DNA from: Bombus terrestris
Taxonomy: Eukaryota; Arthropoda; Insecta; Hymenoptera; Apidae
DNA: 64,000 bases
Assembly (NCBI RefSeq): GCF_910591885.1
Contig: NC_063269.1
Coordinates: 1,426,001 to 1,490,000 of the forward strand
Direction: 5' to 3'
The translations under genes and the position numbers were made by a program. The notes beneath the pieces are model-generated. The model had not been told where the DNA came from and searched no databases. It saw only the letters and a list, made by a program, of their open reading frames with translations. Position 1 is the stretch's first letter, and each line of letters starts with the position of its first letter. This document shows positions 15,001 to 29,030 of this stretch, one piece after another.

Positions 15001-17897
15001 TTAGTCTGTCGACTCTGTCGAAATTCGCTAAAGGACGCGAGAACATACCCGCGAACCTGTCGATACAATTTCTCAGTCCGATGGAACAATTTTTCGTTCG
15101 ATAGAGCGTGCGTCCAAAGAAAACAGACGTTCACAGCACCGTCGACGTTCCCCTCGTATTTCTTTGCTAAGGGTCCGTAAAATAGTAGCACGACCGTTTC
15201 ACGGCTCGCTGTTACCGGTTTATAGATTTTTGCCTGGTATCATCCTATCAAAATTCCCAGGATCGTGTATTTCTTTCGAGTAATCCTACTCTGGCATCGT
15301 TGTATAAATATATTTTTCGTATATTTTTTCTTTACTTTATATTCGCGAAATAAGAATACGCGATGTGCACAAAAAAAGCTTCGTTATTTCGTTAGTCGTT
15401 ACGAAACGGCGTTTACGAAGCAACGGGGAGGCTGAAAAATCGCTGTTTAAAAAGTAGCGGAAAAATTATATCGTCGAAATAGGAAAGAGTTCTCGGAATA
15501 TGGAAACAAGAATTGGATCTTTATCGAACGTATGGCTCGATTATTAAACGAGCATGTTTCGAAAGAGGAAATTTCGGTCGTACTATTTTCTATAAATTTT
15601 CTATAAATTTTGTATAAATGAAAAAATGAGCTAATCATTGGTAATTCGAGTATCAAGGGCTATATCGATAAGTCGAACCTGGAGAGAGATTGAAAAATGG
15701 GAAATGAATATTTTCTGTAGAGCTTGGAAAGCTTCGTTTTAATACATCGTAAAGGCTCACGGGCACCGACTACGTCAAAGTACTTTTTTAACGGAATTAA
15801 ATTGCAGTTAATCCTGTCCGGTGAAATTTAAATTACCGGATGCGAGCTTGTAATTACATCGGGCGCTGTAGTCTTTTCCGTCGGACGTCGCCGCGGCGAC
15901 ACTGAATTTCCATCGTGGCTAGACACGAACGAGGATTTTCGATACGCGGCTGCAAAAGTATCGTTTAATGGCGAACGAACGCTAACTAGAAACGACAGGC
16001 CACGATACGTTCCTCGTTACTGTTTGCCATCTGGCGAATCCCAGCGTTATAACCTCCGGTCGGCTGACATTGACGATTCATTGCTACTTGCGTCTGACAA
16101 ATCCCTCCTGCCATACCCTGACTACTTAATGTCCGATACGTGTCTTGCTAAGCCGTAATTAGGTACTCGATTTCACAATTTAACGTTCAACTATTAAATC
16201 GGTTACATCGACGACGCGACATCTAATGAAAATTTACATTTCGAAAGATCGCATATCTGTTAATAATTTATCGATCGGCTATCGCATTTCTTAGCTTTCT
16301 CGTTACGTTTCTGTGTACACGCCATGAAACAGGTACATCTAACTTAAATAGAAACTAGAACGATAAGAATTAATTTATCGAAACGACTAACAGCGTTATC
16401 CTAGCTCAAGTGTGCGTATTACACGCATTATCGGTCGTTACTTATCTCGTGTCCGCTATGTCACGACAATGCCATTGCTGCCGGCCAAACAGGGTATGTC
16501 TGATAATGGATCCAGATGAAACCAGCATTCGAGCGTCCTAAAAATGTATCTGTGTGACGATGCTAGTTTACGTGTTTCTTCCTCGCAATTTCCTCTGGAA
16601 CACGTGTGGTTCGTCGAGCGGAAAGAAGCAAAGGTTGGAAGAAAAAGGACAGATACGATCGATCGATCATTTTTACGTGGAAAAAAAGAAAATTGTCGCG
16701 CGTATTGCGTTACGATTTTCCTTGTAAATGAGAAAATGTAAAGAGAAGAAATCGTGCAGGATATACTGAAAAGACGAATTAATCGACACGCTAATTCGAG
16801 TTAAATACAATTTGTCTTTCTGGTCTGTGAACGTTTGATGCGGACGAGTAACTTTTTCCATCCATTCGCATCGTACGTTAAACGGATATTTAATCTTTCT
16901 CACTGGCGGAAGTGCATTTAACATAAGAAGCAGACTTCGATTCGCGTGGAAAAAAGCTTAACGTGACGTTTCCCACGTTCCATCGTGAAATATATTACAC
17001 TGCCATTTAACACTCGACCCAACTGTACAAAGCACACTGTCTGCATGAAAAATGGCTGGCGAATGAACCTCCATTTGCCTGGAAGTAAATCTAATTCATG
17101 TTCCTTCTGTCCTACGAGACATCGCTAACGTTAAAAATTTCCAAAGATGCAGGAGGCACCTGGTTTCCATCTTCATCGATAAACCTACATTAATCACCAT
17201 CTACGATCTATGAAATAACGTCATTACCGGCAAGTATGGCGAAGAACAATAACGCGTAATAAATTACCCGAGAAACTTGAAAAGAGAAAGAAAAAGGAAA
17301 AGAAGGAAGAAATACGAGACGAACGGTGATGGCGAAAACTAAATCAGACAAGCAGCGTAATCACGCAGTGCTTTGAAACGTGCATATCCGTTTAAATGAG
17401 ACGCGTTCCAGTAATTAAAGCGATTATTTCGGTAATGAGTTTCCTTCTCTAAGCGCGTCTCATCGGTTATAGCGTTCGTTATCCGCCAATCTCTCCGATT
17501 CTTTCGTATAACATGCGCGGAATAAGCTCTTCCGCTTTATATTCGTTAAGCTTGTCTCAACCAAGTCCTGGGTACCGCCTTAAATATTCTCGATCCTGAT
17601 CACGAGCTGGAAACTCGCTGGCCGATCTCCGAACGATTCGTCGATCGTTACTAATTCAACGAGCTCGGGCAAACTTAAATAAAACGACGGACAGTTCACG
17701 GACAGTTGACGGGGCGGCCGTTTCGAAAAACGTTTAGTGAAAAACGACGAAACGGCGCAAGATACCCATTTCGATGTACGGTGTTTCAGTTTTATGGCTT
17801 TTATGGCGAATAGGGAAGTGGACAGAGTCAGCGTCCTTGAAACTCGCTCGTTCTCGCTATTTTTATAGTCGCTGGAATGGACACGGCCTCTCTATTT

Positions 17898-17920
17898 TCT
17901 CTCTCTCTCTCTCTCTCTCT
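17898..17920. repeat. (CT)n microsatellite
   Basis: This is an uninterrupted run of about eleven CT units after TATTTT. Confidence 0.95.
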
Positions 17921-20900
17921 GATCGCGAATCATAAAGCGAAAGGTATTGCGACGAACGAACTATGCAACTCGAGGAAAGATACAAGTTGACAGTTTCGCC
18001 GCGGAGACGAAGCAATTCCGCGTAAACAAACCTTGGTTGTTCCTTGGCTAATTTGACACGTACGACGTGGTCAAAGTACCGGAGAGCAGTTTATCAAGGG
18101 GAAAGAAACGTTGTCTGGATAAACAGTTGGGGGAAAATAGACGAAAAAGGGTTACAAGGATTTAGACTAGTTCGGAGTATTTGATGCTAGTAGGATCCTG
18201 ATCGCTGGTGACACGTTGCTGCGGCAAGACAAGACAAGGTAAGCGCTTGTGGCGATGGACTTACACCAGCCATTAAAGAAATGGATACACAAAACACGAT
18301 CCTCGAAAGCTCCTGCTTCATTATCCCTTCCTACAAATACATTCTCCGGCCTGACTTCTAGTATCCCATTGTTTAAGGCACGGGTCTGCTAGGTAGACGA
18401 TAAAGTCAGCAGTAGGTCCAAGGCGGGATGCACTTGTCTATTTGTATCTTCTCTTTCCATCCTTCTCTTTCCTTCTTTCCTTCAGTTACAGCACCGCAGG
18501 CCTATTTGTATCGGACACGACTGTTGACTCTCCTATCGAAGTATGCAACAGCTGATGAGATAATTAAAAGCGTTTATCGTCGAGTATTTCATTCTGAGTT
18601 CTGGTTAATGTCAATTATTTGAAGTTTATACTCTTTATTATTTATAACACTTCTTTAACTCATTGAAAACGATGAGCAATTAAATCCGCCGTCCAATTAC
18701 GACGAAATGACAAAACTCTCGTGACCTGGCTCCTTCCGAATGCAAACTCAAACTAGTTTTCTAAAGCTCGTTCTCAGTAAAAAAAAATAACTCACATCCC
18801 CGACCGTGTCGTAAAACAAATTCACTAGCTGCGGTAAGAAAATTCAATTGAAGAACTCTCGTTCTCATACTCTGCCCAACAGAATACATACTGCCCTTCT
18901 AAGGGAGGCTGGTAAAATTTTGACCGATGCGCGTTGAATTTAAATCGTTCCGTTTCTATCGGTCTCTGGTATCAATTAATTCACGGAAGAATTCGAGAAA
19001 CGAAGTAATTGGAGGTTTTCACGAACGCAAATCGAGTCTGGCTGGCGCGCGGCGCGAAATAAGCCCAGGTAATTCGGTTGCCAAAAATGAGCAGCCCCCT
19101 GGCTATTTGCACGGCAAACAATATAACGCGAAGATAATTTAATTTGCAGTAAAAGGATTGGAACCGCCTGGTTCTCGGCTCTGCTCATTTTTGATGAAAA
19201 TTTGGCGGTACGTCGACTGTATCGTCGAGTACGGCAGTTAAGAGACGAAAGTTGAACAAGAAAGGAAAACTCGACGAAAGATTACATTGCCAGGCGTTTT
19301 GCAATACGCGTTTCAAGCGATGCCTACTCGACGAAACTCGGCATTTATCACTCGTTCCACCGAGACGAGCGAAATAATTAATTTCCATGCCATTAATTTT
19401 GCAAAGTATCCTTGTAATCTCATGCGCACGCAAACTATTTCGTATTCCATAATTCCATGCGGTGAACACCTCATAATGGCTGGGGCCGCAAATTCGCCGC
19501 GAAATCGAACTCACAGCCGCGACTACGCACTCGTCGATTTACGTTTATTAAAAAACGTTAGAACAACGAATCGCGGATACGACGAGGCTAGTAAAGTCTA
19601 ATAAAGTTGCAGCTACATGACAAACATCGCGATTGTTGAGGACTTGTGCAGGATGGTTGATCGTGACGTTTATTAGACGAGATTGCTCGCTGTTGAAACC
19701 TCGCTGTCAAGTATATTTAAAACGTTAAATAAATAAGTACAGATAATGTTCGTAAAAGCTTATACAGTGTATAAGTCGCAAAATAAGATCGCTGATAACT
19801 CGTTGATAACTGATAGACAGCTGGACTGCTTACGATCGCGTCCGTTTATTTATACCGGTCGGGGGAGAGTCGGAAAATTCAAATTCCTCTCTGTTCGACG
19901 GTGCACGTAGCGGCGACATTGTTTTGCCTGCAGTTTATTTGTTATTACATTACTTGCTTCCTAACGATATTGATATTCCGAGACAAAACAACAACATGAT
20001 TTGTATCGTCCTGTAGCTCGTGTGAGTGAACGAAGACTGGAAAAACACGATGAGCCCACTTCCGTTAATCTTCCAATTTTTACGATATTTGATGATTAAG
20101 GATGGTCGCTTTGACTTAATACAATTAAAAAGGGAATGATTTGTTACGTCCAGAGATACGAGTCTTGTATAGAGCGTTTTTTAAATATTAAAGAAAAACC
20201 GAGAAGCGTGACTTACCCTTTTGGCTTTCTCCTACGTTTTTCAACTAATAAAACTAGAAAAAAGTGAGAAGAAAAGTTGCAGTGCAGAAACATGTTCGAA
20301 TAAATCTGTGGGAGAAAATGTAAAAAGAACTCTTGTCACGGATAAGCGACGAGGCGATGCTCCTTTCGTCGCTCTCTAATTACGTAAAGGCCTTTTGGTA
20401 TCGTGTCGACGAGCTGGCGACTTCGGCCTCAAGTTCAAAGCGTCGATTTACAAACAACCATCGCTGGAAGGGTAGACGCGATTTAACTTTGACTCGCCAG
20501 GTGTAAGGGAGAAAAGCAACTAAGATGGAGCAGTTCGTGTGTCAAAAATAGGAACTCATCGAGGATTCGAACGACGCAAGTTTCGAACAAATTGCAAAGT
20601 CAAAGCGAGTTGGCTACGCTCCTCTTACGCTGCGGACCAACAGGGTGAAACGTAGGAGAGGAGATTCAAAAACGAGTTATGCAAATTCAATGCGCGCTTA
20701 TACGAAGCTTCGTGACTTTGCAGAACGAAGAATCGTCAAATTCTCCTCCTCGTTCGAATTCTCCCGTGTTCAATGCGCAATTTTAGACACTCGAAATTAT
20801 TCTGTCCGATTTCTACGGTAATTAATTTCGCTAGGAACAAGGCAAGGAATAAATTGCCGTTCTAAATAGCTGGCAAACCTTCGACAAACGGGGTAAACGT

Positions 20901-23900
20901 AGTTAATCGAATCTTTTGATATGTCAGAGGACGTGTTGCAGTCAATTACGCGGGTAAACACGATGGAAAATCATCGCGGAGACTATGCTCGGGTCAGCAG
21001 CTGTTTGGCAATTATCAACTCGTCGGCTCGAGTACTAATGAATGAAATTGACGTAGCCACACAAACGAAGCAGCAACGCACAAGTTAAGCAGAAAGGACG
21101 CGTGCCACTGTTGGACCACGTGCGCGTACGCTGATCACGTTAAGGTAGCGAGTTATCGTCGGGAAAGTTTGATATTTAAGTTAACGGAGACTTGACGCGT
21201 CTGATGGTATCGAGCAATTTCTCCAGAAGTTTCGTACGTCGTAACAGCGTCCTAACCAGATCCTAGTCTACCGTTCGTGCATCCGTTGCTACAAGAAACT
21301 AACGAAACCAGTGCGCACTCCTTCGACAACAACGAGAACGAAGGAGACGAGTATCGACGAGAACAAAGATGACGCGCACGCATCGACAACTGCGATACGA
21401 TACTGCAACGTCGATGAAAGATAAACTTTTGCAGACAAATTAATGTTTCCTTAACATACGTAAAGTAAAGTTGGGCTGTTCGCTGACAGATAAGCGACCA
21501 TATAGGGATGAATTTTTCCGCAAACATCCCCCCGAACGATATTCCCTTGACATTTGCTTTAACGCATCACAGCGTGTTCAATTTGTATCTATTTTGAAAT
21601 TTAAATATGAATTTTCGAATAGACGTTTGGAATGGAAATTTTGAAAGGAAATTTCGTGGAAATAGATAGGTTATTTTCAAATTCGTTGAAATTCGGTATA
21701 ACTGAATGATCGATTTCAATGTTCTTCCATTATCCTATTCGCCGTCAAAGTATACTTTGGGCATATTTGAGGGATTCGATGTCTCGATACAGATTGAACA
21801 TCGCGATTCATTTCCGACCGATTAAGCACTTACGGAAATGGAACGCGATTGGTATTCGGTCTCCGGCCTCTCCTACAAGTTAAATTCGCGATTAAGAACG
21901 GCTTTCGCGTCAATAACGGGAGCATCGAGCGTGACATTTTCTCCCCGTGCCGAGATAATGGCAAATCGAGTGTGTCCGCAACATTTTCGACCCAACCTGT
22001 CAGCCTTTCTTCCCCATGGTCTCATCGATTTTTCAACGGCCCCCTTTCACTCGATACTCGTGCCACGAATTTTCCATCGTATTGTCATCAGCCGTGCGTA
22101 AATCGTGTACGTACGTGCGTCCCCTGCTGCATAGAAGCTGCTCTATTTCTCGAGCGCGCGTCTATCTCGCGAAATTTCACCCAAAATAATTCGCGAAACT
22201 GGAAAATCAGCAGTTTCAAGACCGAGATATCTTGAACGGAATACGAAAGAACGTGGCACTCGTGTGGTCGTTAAAGGATGATATTGGAATCGAAGCTGCC
22301 GTCATTCGCAATAGGTACGCGTTTCCGTTTGCATTACCGATTCCATGGGGAATTTATAGGACGACACGTGGAAAACTTGCAACCTCTAGAAAAGTCCACG
22401 AGTTCGCGACACGAGCACCCGTACATTCTGCAAATATCTGGCCGAAGCGAAGGTTGAAAGCATCGCGTGCTGAAGAGAAAAACGGAGCGCGACTGAAAGA
22501 GAACATTTCAACGATCGAAAGGAAGAATGTTTCAAGGCAACGACGAGACAGCTGCCGCTAGATCCAAGAGATTTTTCACGCGTCGTGTGATTACAATAGA
22601 TGACTCGCTTTCAACGAATCGGTCGACGACGATAGATACATCTGGTGACTTAAACGATCGCGTTATCGCCGCTTGAGCACACGCTTCAAGCCCGTTTGCG
22701 TAAGTTCTTGGAAATTTCTTACTTACGAAGTAAAGTGCAGCTTGGTAAAAAGAATCCGATGAAAATTCAACCTCTTTTCTACTTTCTAGGTGATTTTCGT
22801 CGAAGACGAACAGCTGACGATGGAGAACAGAGAAAATGTACGATATCGCACGTGTGATTCAGATGTTACAAAAATCTATTCGAAATACAAAAAATTATTT
22901 ATTTAGTGCAGACCGAAAGAATAGACTTTGAGTAACTTTGAGCAAATAGAGCTTCATTTTTAGTCTCTGAAATTCCTATTTCACGATTCTAATGTTCTTC
23001 TAGCACCAGACCGAATTACACCGATTGCGAATTGTGACATTTTTAAAATACGTATGCCGTATGTCGATGGCAACGAGTTTAACGTATGAAATAATAAACA
23101 TTTGATTAACGTAATAGAATGGAAGACCGCTTCTTCGAGTTGACGACAATCTTGCACGCGTTGGTGGACGATTATGAAAAGCGGGACGAGAAAAAGAGTA
23201 ACAGCCAAGCAGTAGAAGCGCGCGTTTTAATTAAAAGGAACCTTCTCCAAAACGGGACGGACAGTTCTTCCATGCTTCTGTCACGGCTCTTCGCACTCTA
23301 ATTAATCATTTTACGTACGCTTTCAGCATGGTCGATTGGTGCTCTAAAGCGACTGGATTATCGACGTAAAGAGTGTCCGGGAATCTTATGCAGCGTTGCA
23401 TTTACGATTCGAACGAAATTATCGGAAGAAAGAGTGGAAGGAAAAGAGAAGACAAGAAAGGTGGAAGACGAAAAATAGGAACGTCCATTGAAAGTCGACT
23501 ATCGACCAAACTTCGACGCGATACCTTGCGGAAAATTAAATACGATGAGAAAGAACCGAGCGTTTTTTAAAATATGTACCGACGATCTGCGCGAAGAATT
23601 CATCGCGTATGACGCGTATTCATTTCTTAAGTGAAAATAAATAAGAAACTCGACGAGCAAAGAGCTTTCTGTTCAAGAGAAAATGAATTTCCGGCGAGGA
23701 GGAACGCCTCGCTCGAGAAGATTAACACACAGCTCCTTTTTCGCGAGTAAATTTTTCTTTAACCGTGTAATCACGCGTTTCGCTTTTATGGCCTGTCCAC
23801 GAGAGTAGGTGTTAGGTACGATCACACTATTACCCCGTAATTGGTTGCCATTACGTGAAATTTATGCGACCGCTTGTTGAATTAGGGTGGGAAGGTTACG

Positions 23901-25705
23901 TCGACCGCCATTTGCATATCCCATGCCACCAATCGAAAGAAAGAAAAAAAAAAAAGAGAAGAACGCCGCTAGCTTTTGTGATCTTATACCGTTACAAAGA
24001 CGAAACATGATCAAAACCGTCGACTATTAATCTCTATCTTTACAAGGAACGTTATTGGAAATTCTGTCGTGGCGGAAGAGAAACTCACAAGAGTGGTTCC
24101 ATCGACATGCTTACAAGTACAAATTGTCAGATACTCCGTTTCATTTCTAACCGGGTAAAATGTCACGCGAACTTATACATCTCTCGAAAGTTTGGTAAAT
24201 CATTGACTTTCTATTGTACCTTTGACTTTTCGATAGAAAAATGCGGGGCTTTCGGCGAGTTATTGCGATCGCGTCTGATCGGTCACTGCGCCACGGTCGC
24301 GTCTCTTCTTCCTCCGCTGTTATTATACGATATACTTGAGCGTCATAATAAATTCTTTGCTGATTTCTTTGATCTTCCCTTTTTGCTATATCGTTCTTTC
24401 GATTAAGTAAAAAGGAAATTAGTCTCGTAAGATTGGATAAACGATTCGATAAATTTACCGACTGCGAGAAGAGGAATAAAGGGGATACGATATGAATAGA
24501 TAAAAATGAGTTTCGTCGGATGGCAAATATTTACGTTGACGTCGCATCGATTATTTCTGAATCGTCGTGCAACCAGAGAAAAATACTAATCCCGATTCGG
24601 TGTTTGATACGTCGGAGGAAAGGTCGTGTCAACGCGTTTGTCCACGGAACGTGACAATTTCGGTAGCCTCGGAGGATGGACACTGTACGTGTTTGTCCGA
24701 TACCATTTAAATGGTTTCACAAATCCGAAGATCGAGTGAAAATCAATGGTACGAAAGTGGTCGTGCTCGAGTGCAATCGACGATGATCTAGCAACGGCCG
24801 ATGAAACACTCGACTTGCCACTTACCTTATTAAAGCTATTTTAACTGACGCAAAACACGACACTATTTACGTCCTTATTTCTCAGGAAATTTAACAGAGC
24901 GCGACTCGTTACGTAAATAAGAGCGGATACCTGAGCGACAAGCGCTCACGGCTTTCAGTCCCGTTAATTGATAAAAAATTGATATTCACTCTCTCGATTA
25001 AATTAGAATGGAAAGATTCAGTCAGCTTATCCCGTGACAAAGAAAACGAAACGAGAGAGAAAATATGCTTTTTAATCTGTAGCCGCTATTTATGTACGCG
25101 GAGAAAACATAGTTGCCACGGGTAGAGCAAGAAAACAACCGCTGTAAAAGAATTTAATATCGTGGCTATGCCGGTTAATCGAAAAGATCGAATTTAAAAG
25201 AATGGGCAGAGAATAAGCCGTGTAAACAGCGGAATGTTGTCCCTGCCCTGTATATTGTTCACGATGTTGCGCAAACAACAGGCAACGTAAAAACGGGTTT
25301 TTAGGTTTTCCCTAGCGTCTATCGACGGCTCGACAGCCTGACGTATTTATACCCAGGCAGCCGTTCGCCGGATAATAGAAGCAAAATGAGGATTCAAGGC
25401 GAATTACGAGGATATCGATCAAACGTATGGCCGGATTTCATCTCGTAGCCCGATAGCCAGCTTTTTCCACGATGGCGCGGCGCGGCGATTTTAAAGAATC
25501 ACTCCGGCGAGCGCGATATTTACGCGTCGTCCGGCGGCTTGCTCCTACACGATCGGTTATTTATAAAACCATTCACGATAATCAATAACCTATGCCGTTC
25601 TCTCCCCTTGCAAGGCGAAAATTCACCAACACCTCGGAACACTTGTGCAAAACCTTCTCTCGCATGAAGAGAGGAGAAAAAACGAGAGGGAAGAAAAAAA
25701 GGAAC

Positions 25706-25711
<6 letters not shown>

Positions 25712-25741
<30 letters not shown>
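25712..25741. repeat. (GA)n microsatellite
   Basis: This is an uninterrupted run of about fifteen GA units following GGAACAGAGATA. Confidence 0.95.
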
Positions 25742-27870
25742 GAGGGGTGACGAATACATATTTATCGAAGCCTAACGACGCGACGGACGCGCGCAATCCG
25801 GCAACACGATATGAAACACTGGCGGTTCATCGTAGAACCTATTGAAAATTTCACGTCGTGCGAAATCCTCCTACGGTACGCTTAAATACCGTCGAGGGAA
25901 ATGATTATTAAACAACCCCGAAGGTATTAAGGGAGGACGGTGATTTAAACTTCGTGCTCTGATTGCGGCAAACGCGGTTTAACGCGAAAAATATTCACAT
26001 ATCACGAGTCAATTTATCATCCCAAATTTCCATACGCGCGAAACTAGCAACGATTAATAATATTTCTGTGATATTGGGTGGACGATGAGTGGCTTTTTTA
26101 AAAGCATCGAACTCGTAAGTGAAGAGTGGTAAAAAAAAAGCTGAAAGCAGACGAACGGTACAACGATTCCTGTTCCGTCGAACATCAACCCTTGGCTATA
26201 GTTCTTTTACCGATACGGCAGCCTTCTTCTGGCTCGCGTGGCAAAACTTAGAAAGACAAACCGGCACGCAAATGACCAGCAAAAGTTTCGTATCGAGTGA
26301 AACTCTCCTCTTCTCTCTTTCTATGTCCGTTATCTGCCTTTCTCTACAGCGAAGCGACGGCACGTCGCGCCAAGCTGAACTTTGTTTCGTCGTGAAACGG
26401 AATACAGCCTCCCGCGACCGGCCAACCGAAAAGTACCTACTCTTTCTGTACCGTTAATCCGGTCGCGCGGCATGAAGACCGCGCACGAGCGACACGCAAG
26501 AATAGTTGGCTACAGGAATTCTCCTAACGAGACAAGACGGGGCGAGCATTATTTCCTGTCAGCGAAAAATATCCCAACCCGTAACAATGAAATATCTATT
26601 CCGCGTCGCGCTCGGGATACTCACGACCGTGTGCATCATCCCTAAAGCATAACGAAGCGAAAAAGAAACACAGCAAGATGTTAGCTCGTTTTTCTTCTAT
26701 TTTCTCATTTTTTCCATGTGTTCCTTTTTCATCGCTTCCGGTTCTCTTCGTGTACTCGCTTTTTATTTCGTCATCGTGAAAAGATCGTCGTGCGAAAGTA
26801 ACGATGAATTTGGAACAGGTCTTCGCGCAGTTTCGTTACGAGGAAAGAAGAAACTAGACGATCGAAACGTATTGGAAGCTCGCGTATCTCGATATGCTCA
26901 CGATATGATCTTTTACGTTTCGTTTCAACGTTGTGTGTATTATTCGAAGAGAAGAGGCGCTCGTCTTTTTATCGCGATCATCATTTTAACCAAAATGACT
27001 TTCTTATTTCTATTATGTCGTATCGTTATTTGTCTCACGGATAAAAAGGAGTGAAATAAATCGGTTTTATCGCGTCGATACGTCGTGAATATGGATCGCG
27101 TTCTCGGGGAAGAAAGTGGCATCCACGTAGAATTAAGTCGCTGCAACGTTTAAGAAACTTTTTGATCAGTTTGCGATAATTCGATCGATCGGTTCCAGAA
27201 AACCGTTTCATCGTCCAAACAAACTGCTAACTCTACGTTAACTAACCTGAATTCTATTTGCGATTTCTTTTTCTACCACCGTGTATTTATAACCGATAAG
27301 AGTAAGAACGTTCACGTAAGAAAGTTAGGCGGCCGATCAAAGAGAGGTGAGCCCCTTTTCTTCTACGGGCCAATCGAAGAAAAACCAATACCTTTAACCG
27401 ATCGGCTAAATACTTCAACTTTTCGATGAGTTCTGTTCCCTTCATTTTCCATTAATTTAACTTTTCGCCGGAAGCCAAGAGCGTCGAACGCAGGCCACTG
27501 AGACGCAAACTGCCTACTTCAGGCAAATTGTGAAGGGATGGGCAACGAAACTTTCTGCCAATAATGTAACCATTCTCCGGCAAACTCGAGACAAATATTT
27601 CAATAATAACTGCCGCGTATATACGAGTCTGTATGTATATCTTAATTAATAGACAACTCCCTTCTAGAATAGACTCCCTTTTAAAGCTAGTCACGCGGTA
27701 TACGCGAGGCCATAGAAATCATTAAACGAGGGGAAAAAAAGATCGGTTCCCACTGGCGAGAAAACGAGGTAAACCGTCTCTCGCCTAAGCGACACCTTCG
27801 TCAAAAGCATCCCTTTTTGAATTCGCTGGAAATCCGTCATACAATCCCTTCTACGTTTCTTTGATCTTCA

Positions 27871-27909
27871 GCATACGCGCACGCATACACGCGCGCATAC
27901 ACGCACGCA
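27871..27909. repeat. alternating purine-pyrimidine CACGCATA-type repeat
   Basis: Degenerate tandem units of GCATACGCGCAC and ACGCATACACGC form a mostly alternating purine-pyrimidine stretch, a sequence type that can adopt Z-DNA. Confidence 0.7.
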
Positions 27910-28991
27910 GGAAGAGCGGCTACACATAGAACGATTTTAATCATTTTACACGTAGTCCCGACGTCCGTGGCATACAAAACACCTTTAACGAGACGAGAGT
28001 AAGCGGAAACCGCAAACTGCTCAACGAACTACTTCGTACGTACTCTGGAAAAAGTGTCTGATTGCCTTTGGTGATACGGTGAAGATTCGATAGATTAAGA
28101 CGTCAGATTCTCGGGTCTCGTTGGACTACTCGAATGACTGAGCGACCGAGTCGCGAGAAAAATGAGAGCGATACGCGCGTACGATCGGAATCGGTGGGAG
28201 CATTGTCGATAAAAGGCGGTAGAATTATATCACGAATGTCAAATGTCGAGTAAGAAGAGTACAAAAGGGTGGTTTTCTTTGAAAAACGGGGACACCGACT
28301 GAAGACGTATCTGGCTCCTACGATGATAATTTCCTCTCTAGAGTTCTCGGTTTTCTACATTTTTCTTTTTCTTTTTTTATAATTAATCGATAGCTGGTCG
28401 ATGATTGCGCATACCCCTATAACGAATCCCACGGAATTATGGAAGCGGACGTGTCATCGCGTTTCGATCAAACTTTGCTGAAACTTTGCTCTTTTCCAAA
28501 GGGAGGTGGTACACGACCGACGCACGAATCGGATCGATTCGTCGATCGATCCTCGTGGACACACGAGGATATGCGAGCGTGACGAACAACAAGTTTCACC
28601 AAAAAACCATTCCGGCAACGCGTGCTTCCTTCTCCACGCCACTAAATCGCACAAAATCGTAAAAGAAAGCGGAGAGAAACAACGAACGATTATCAGACGG
28701 ATGCCAGCTTTTCGCACTTCTAATCGCGACGACCGAACGTTTTTCTATTTCGGACGGGCACACGGAGTCGCACAGATCATCGATGAGCGAACAACTAGCA
28801 ATAGGAAGCCACGCGAAACAGATTTATCTGGTTCCCATCAGACGGGATCTATCTTCGGGGAACACGTTTTCGTCCGGCAAACCACTAACCACGCTAAGGG
28901 CAACGAAACACCGGCAACCGTGTGACCGAAGAATCGTCATAGTAAAAATATGTGTATCGATATGTCGGCAATGATAATGAGTCTCGCGTAC

Positions 28992-29030
28992 CTGAGATCG
29001 GTTGATCGGTGCTGCAGGGCGCGGCGGCAT
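28992..29030 (-). CDS. candidate first coding exon of an unknown minus-strand gene
   Basis: On the minus strand an ATG after GACGGGACC opens MPPRPAAPINRSQ, and the 13th codon is followed at once by a strong splice donor, CTCAG/GTACGCGAG, in phase 0. The surrounding 150 bases are the most GC- and CpG-rich nearby, as expected of a first exon. There is no protein match and no downstream exon was found, so this rests only on start, donor and composition. Confidence 0.2.

Larger units (their letters stand above)
1..28991. other. CpG-rich region without a supported gene
   Basis: I found no open frame here with recognisable protein similarity, no convincing splice-linked exon set and no tRNA or rRNA. 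Open frames of 60-145 codons occur on both strands at the density expected of moderately GC-rich DNA. The region holds the simple repeats and hairpin element listed separately. It could be intergenic DNA or one very long intron, for example of the minus-strand candidate near 29.0 kb. Small non-coding RNA genes cannot be excluded. Confidence 0.5.
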
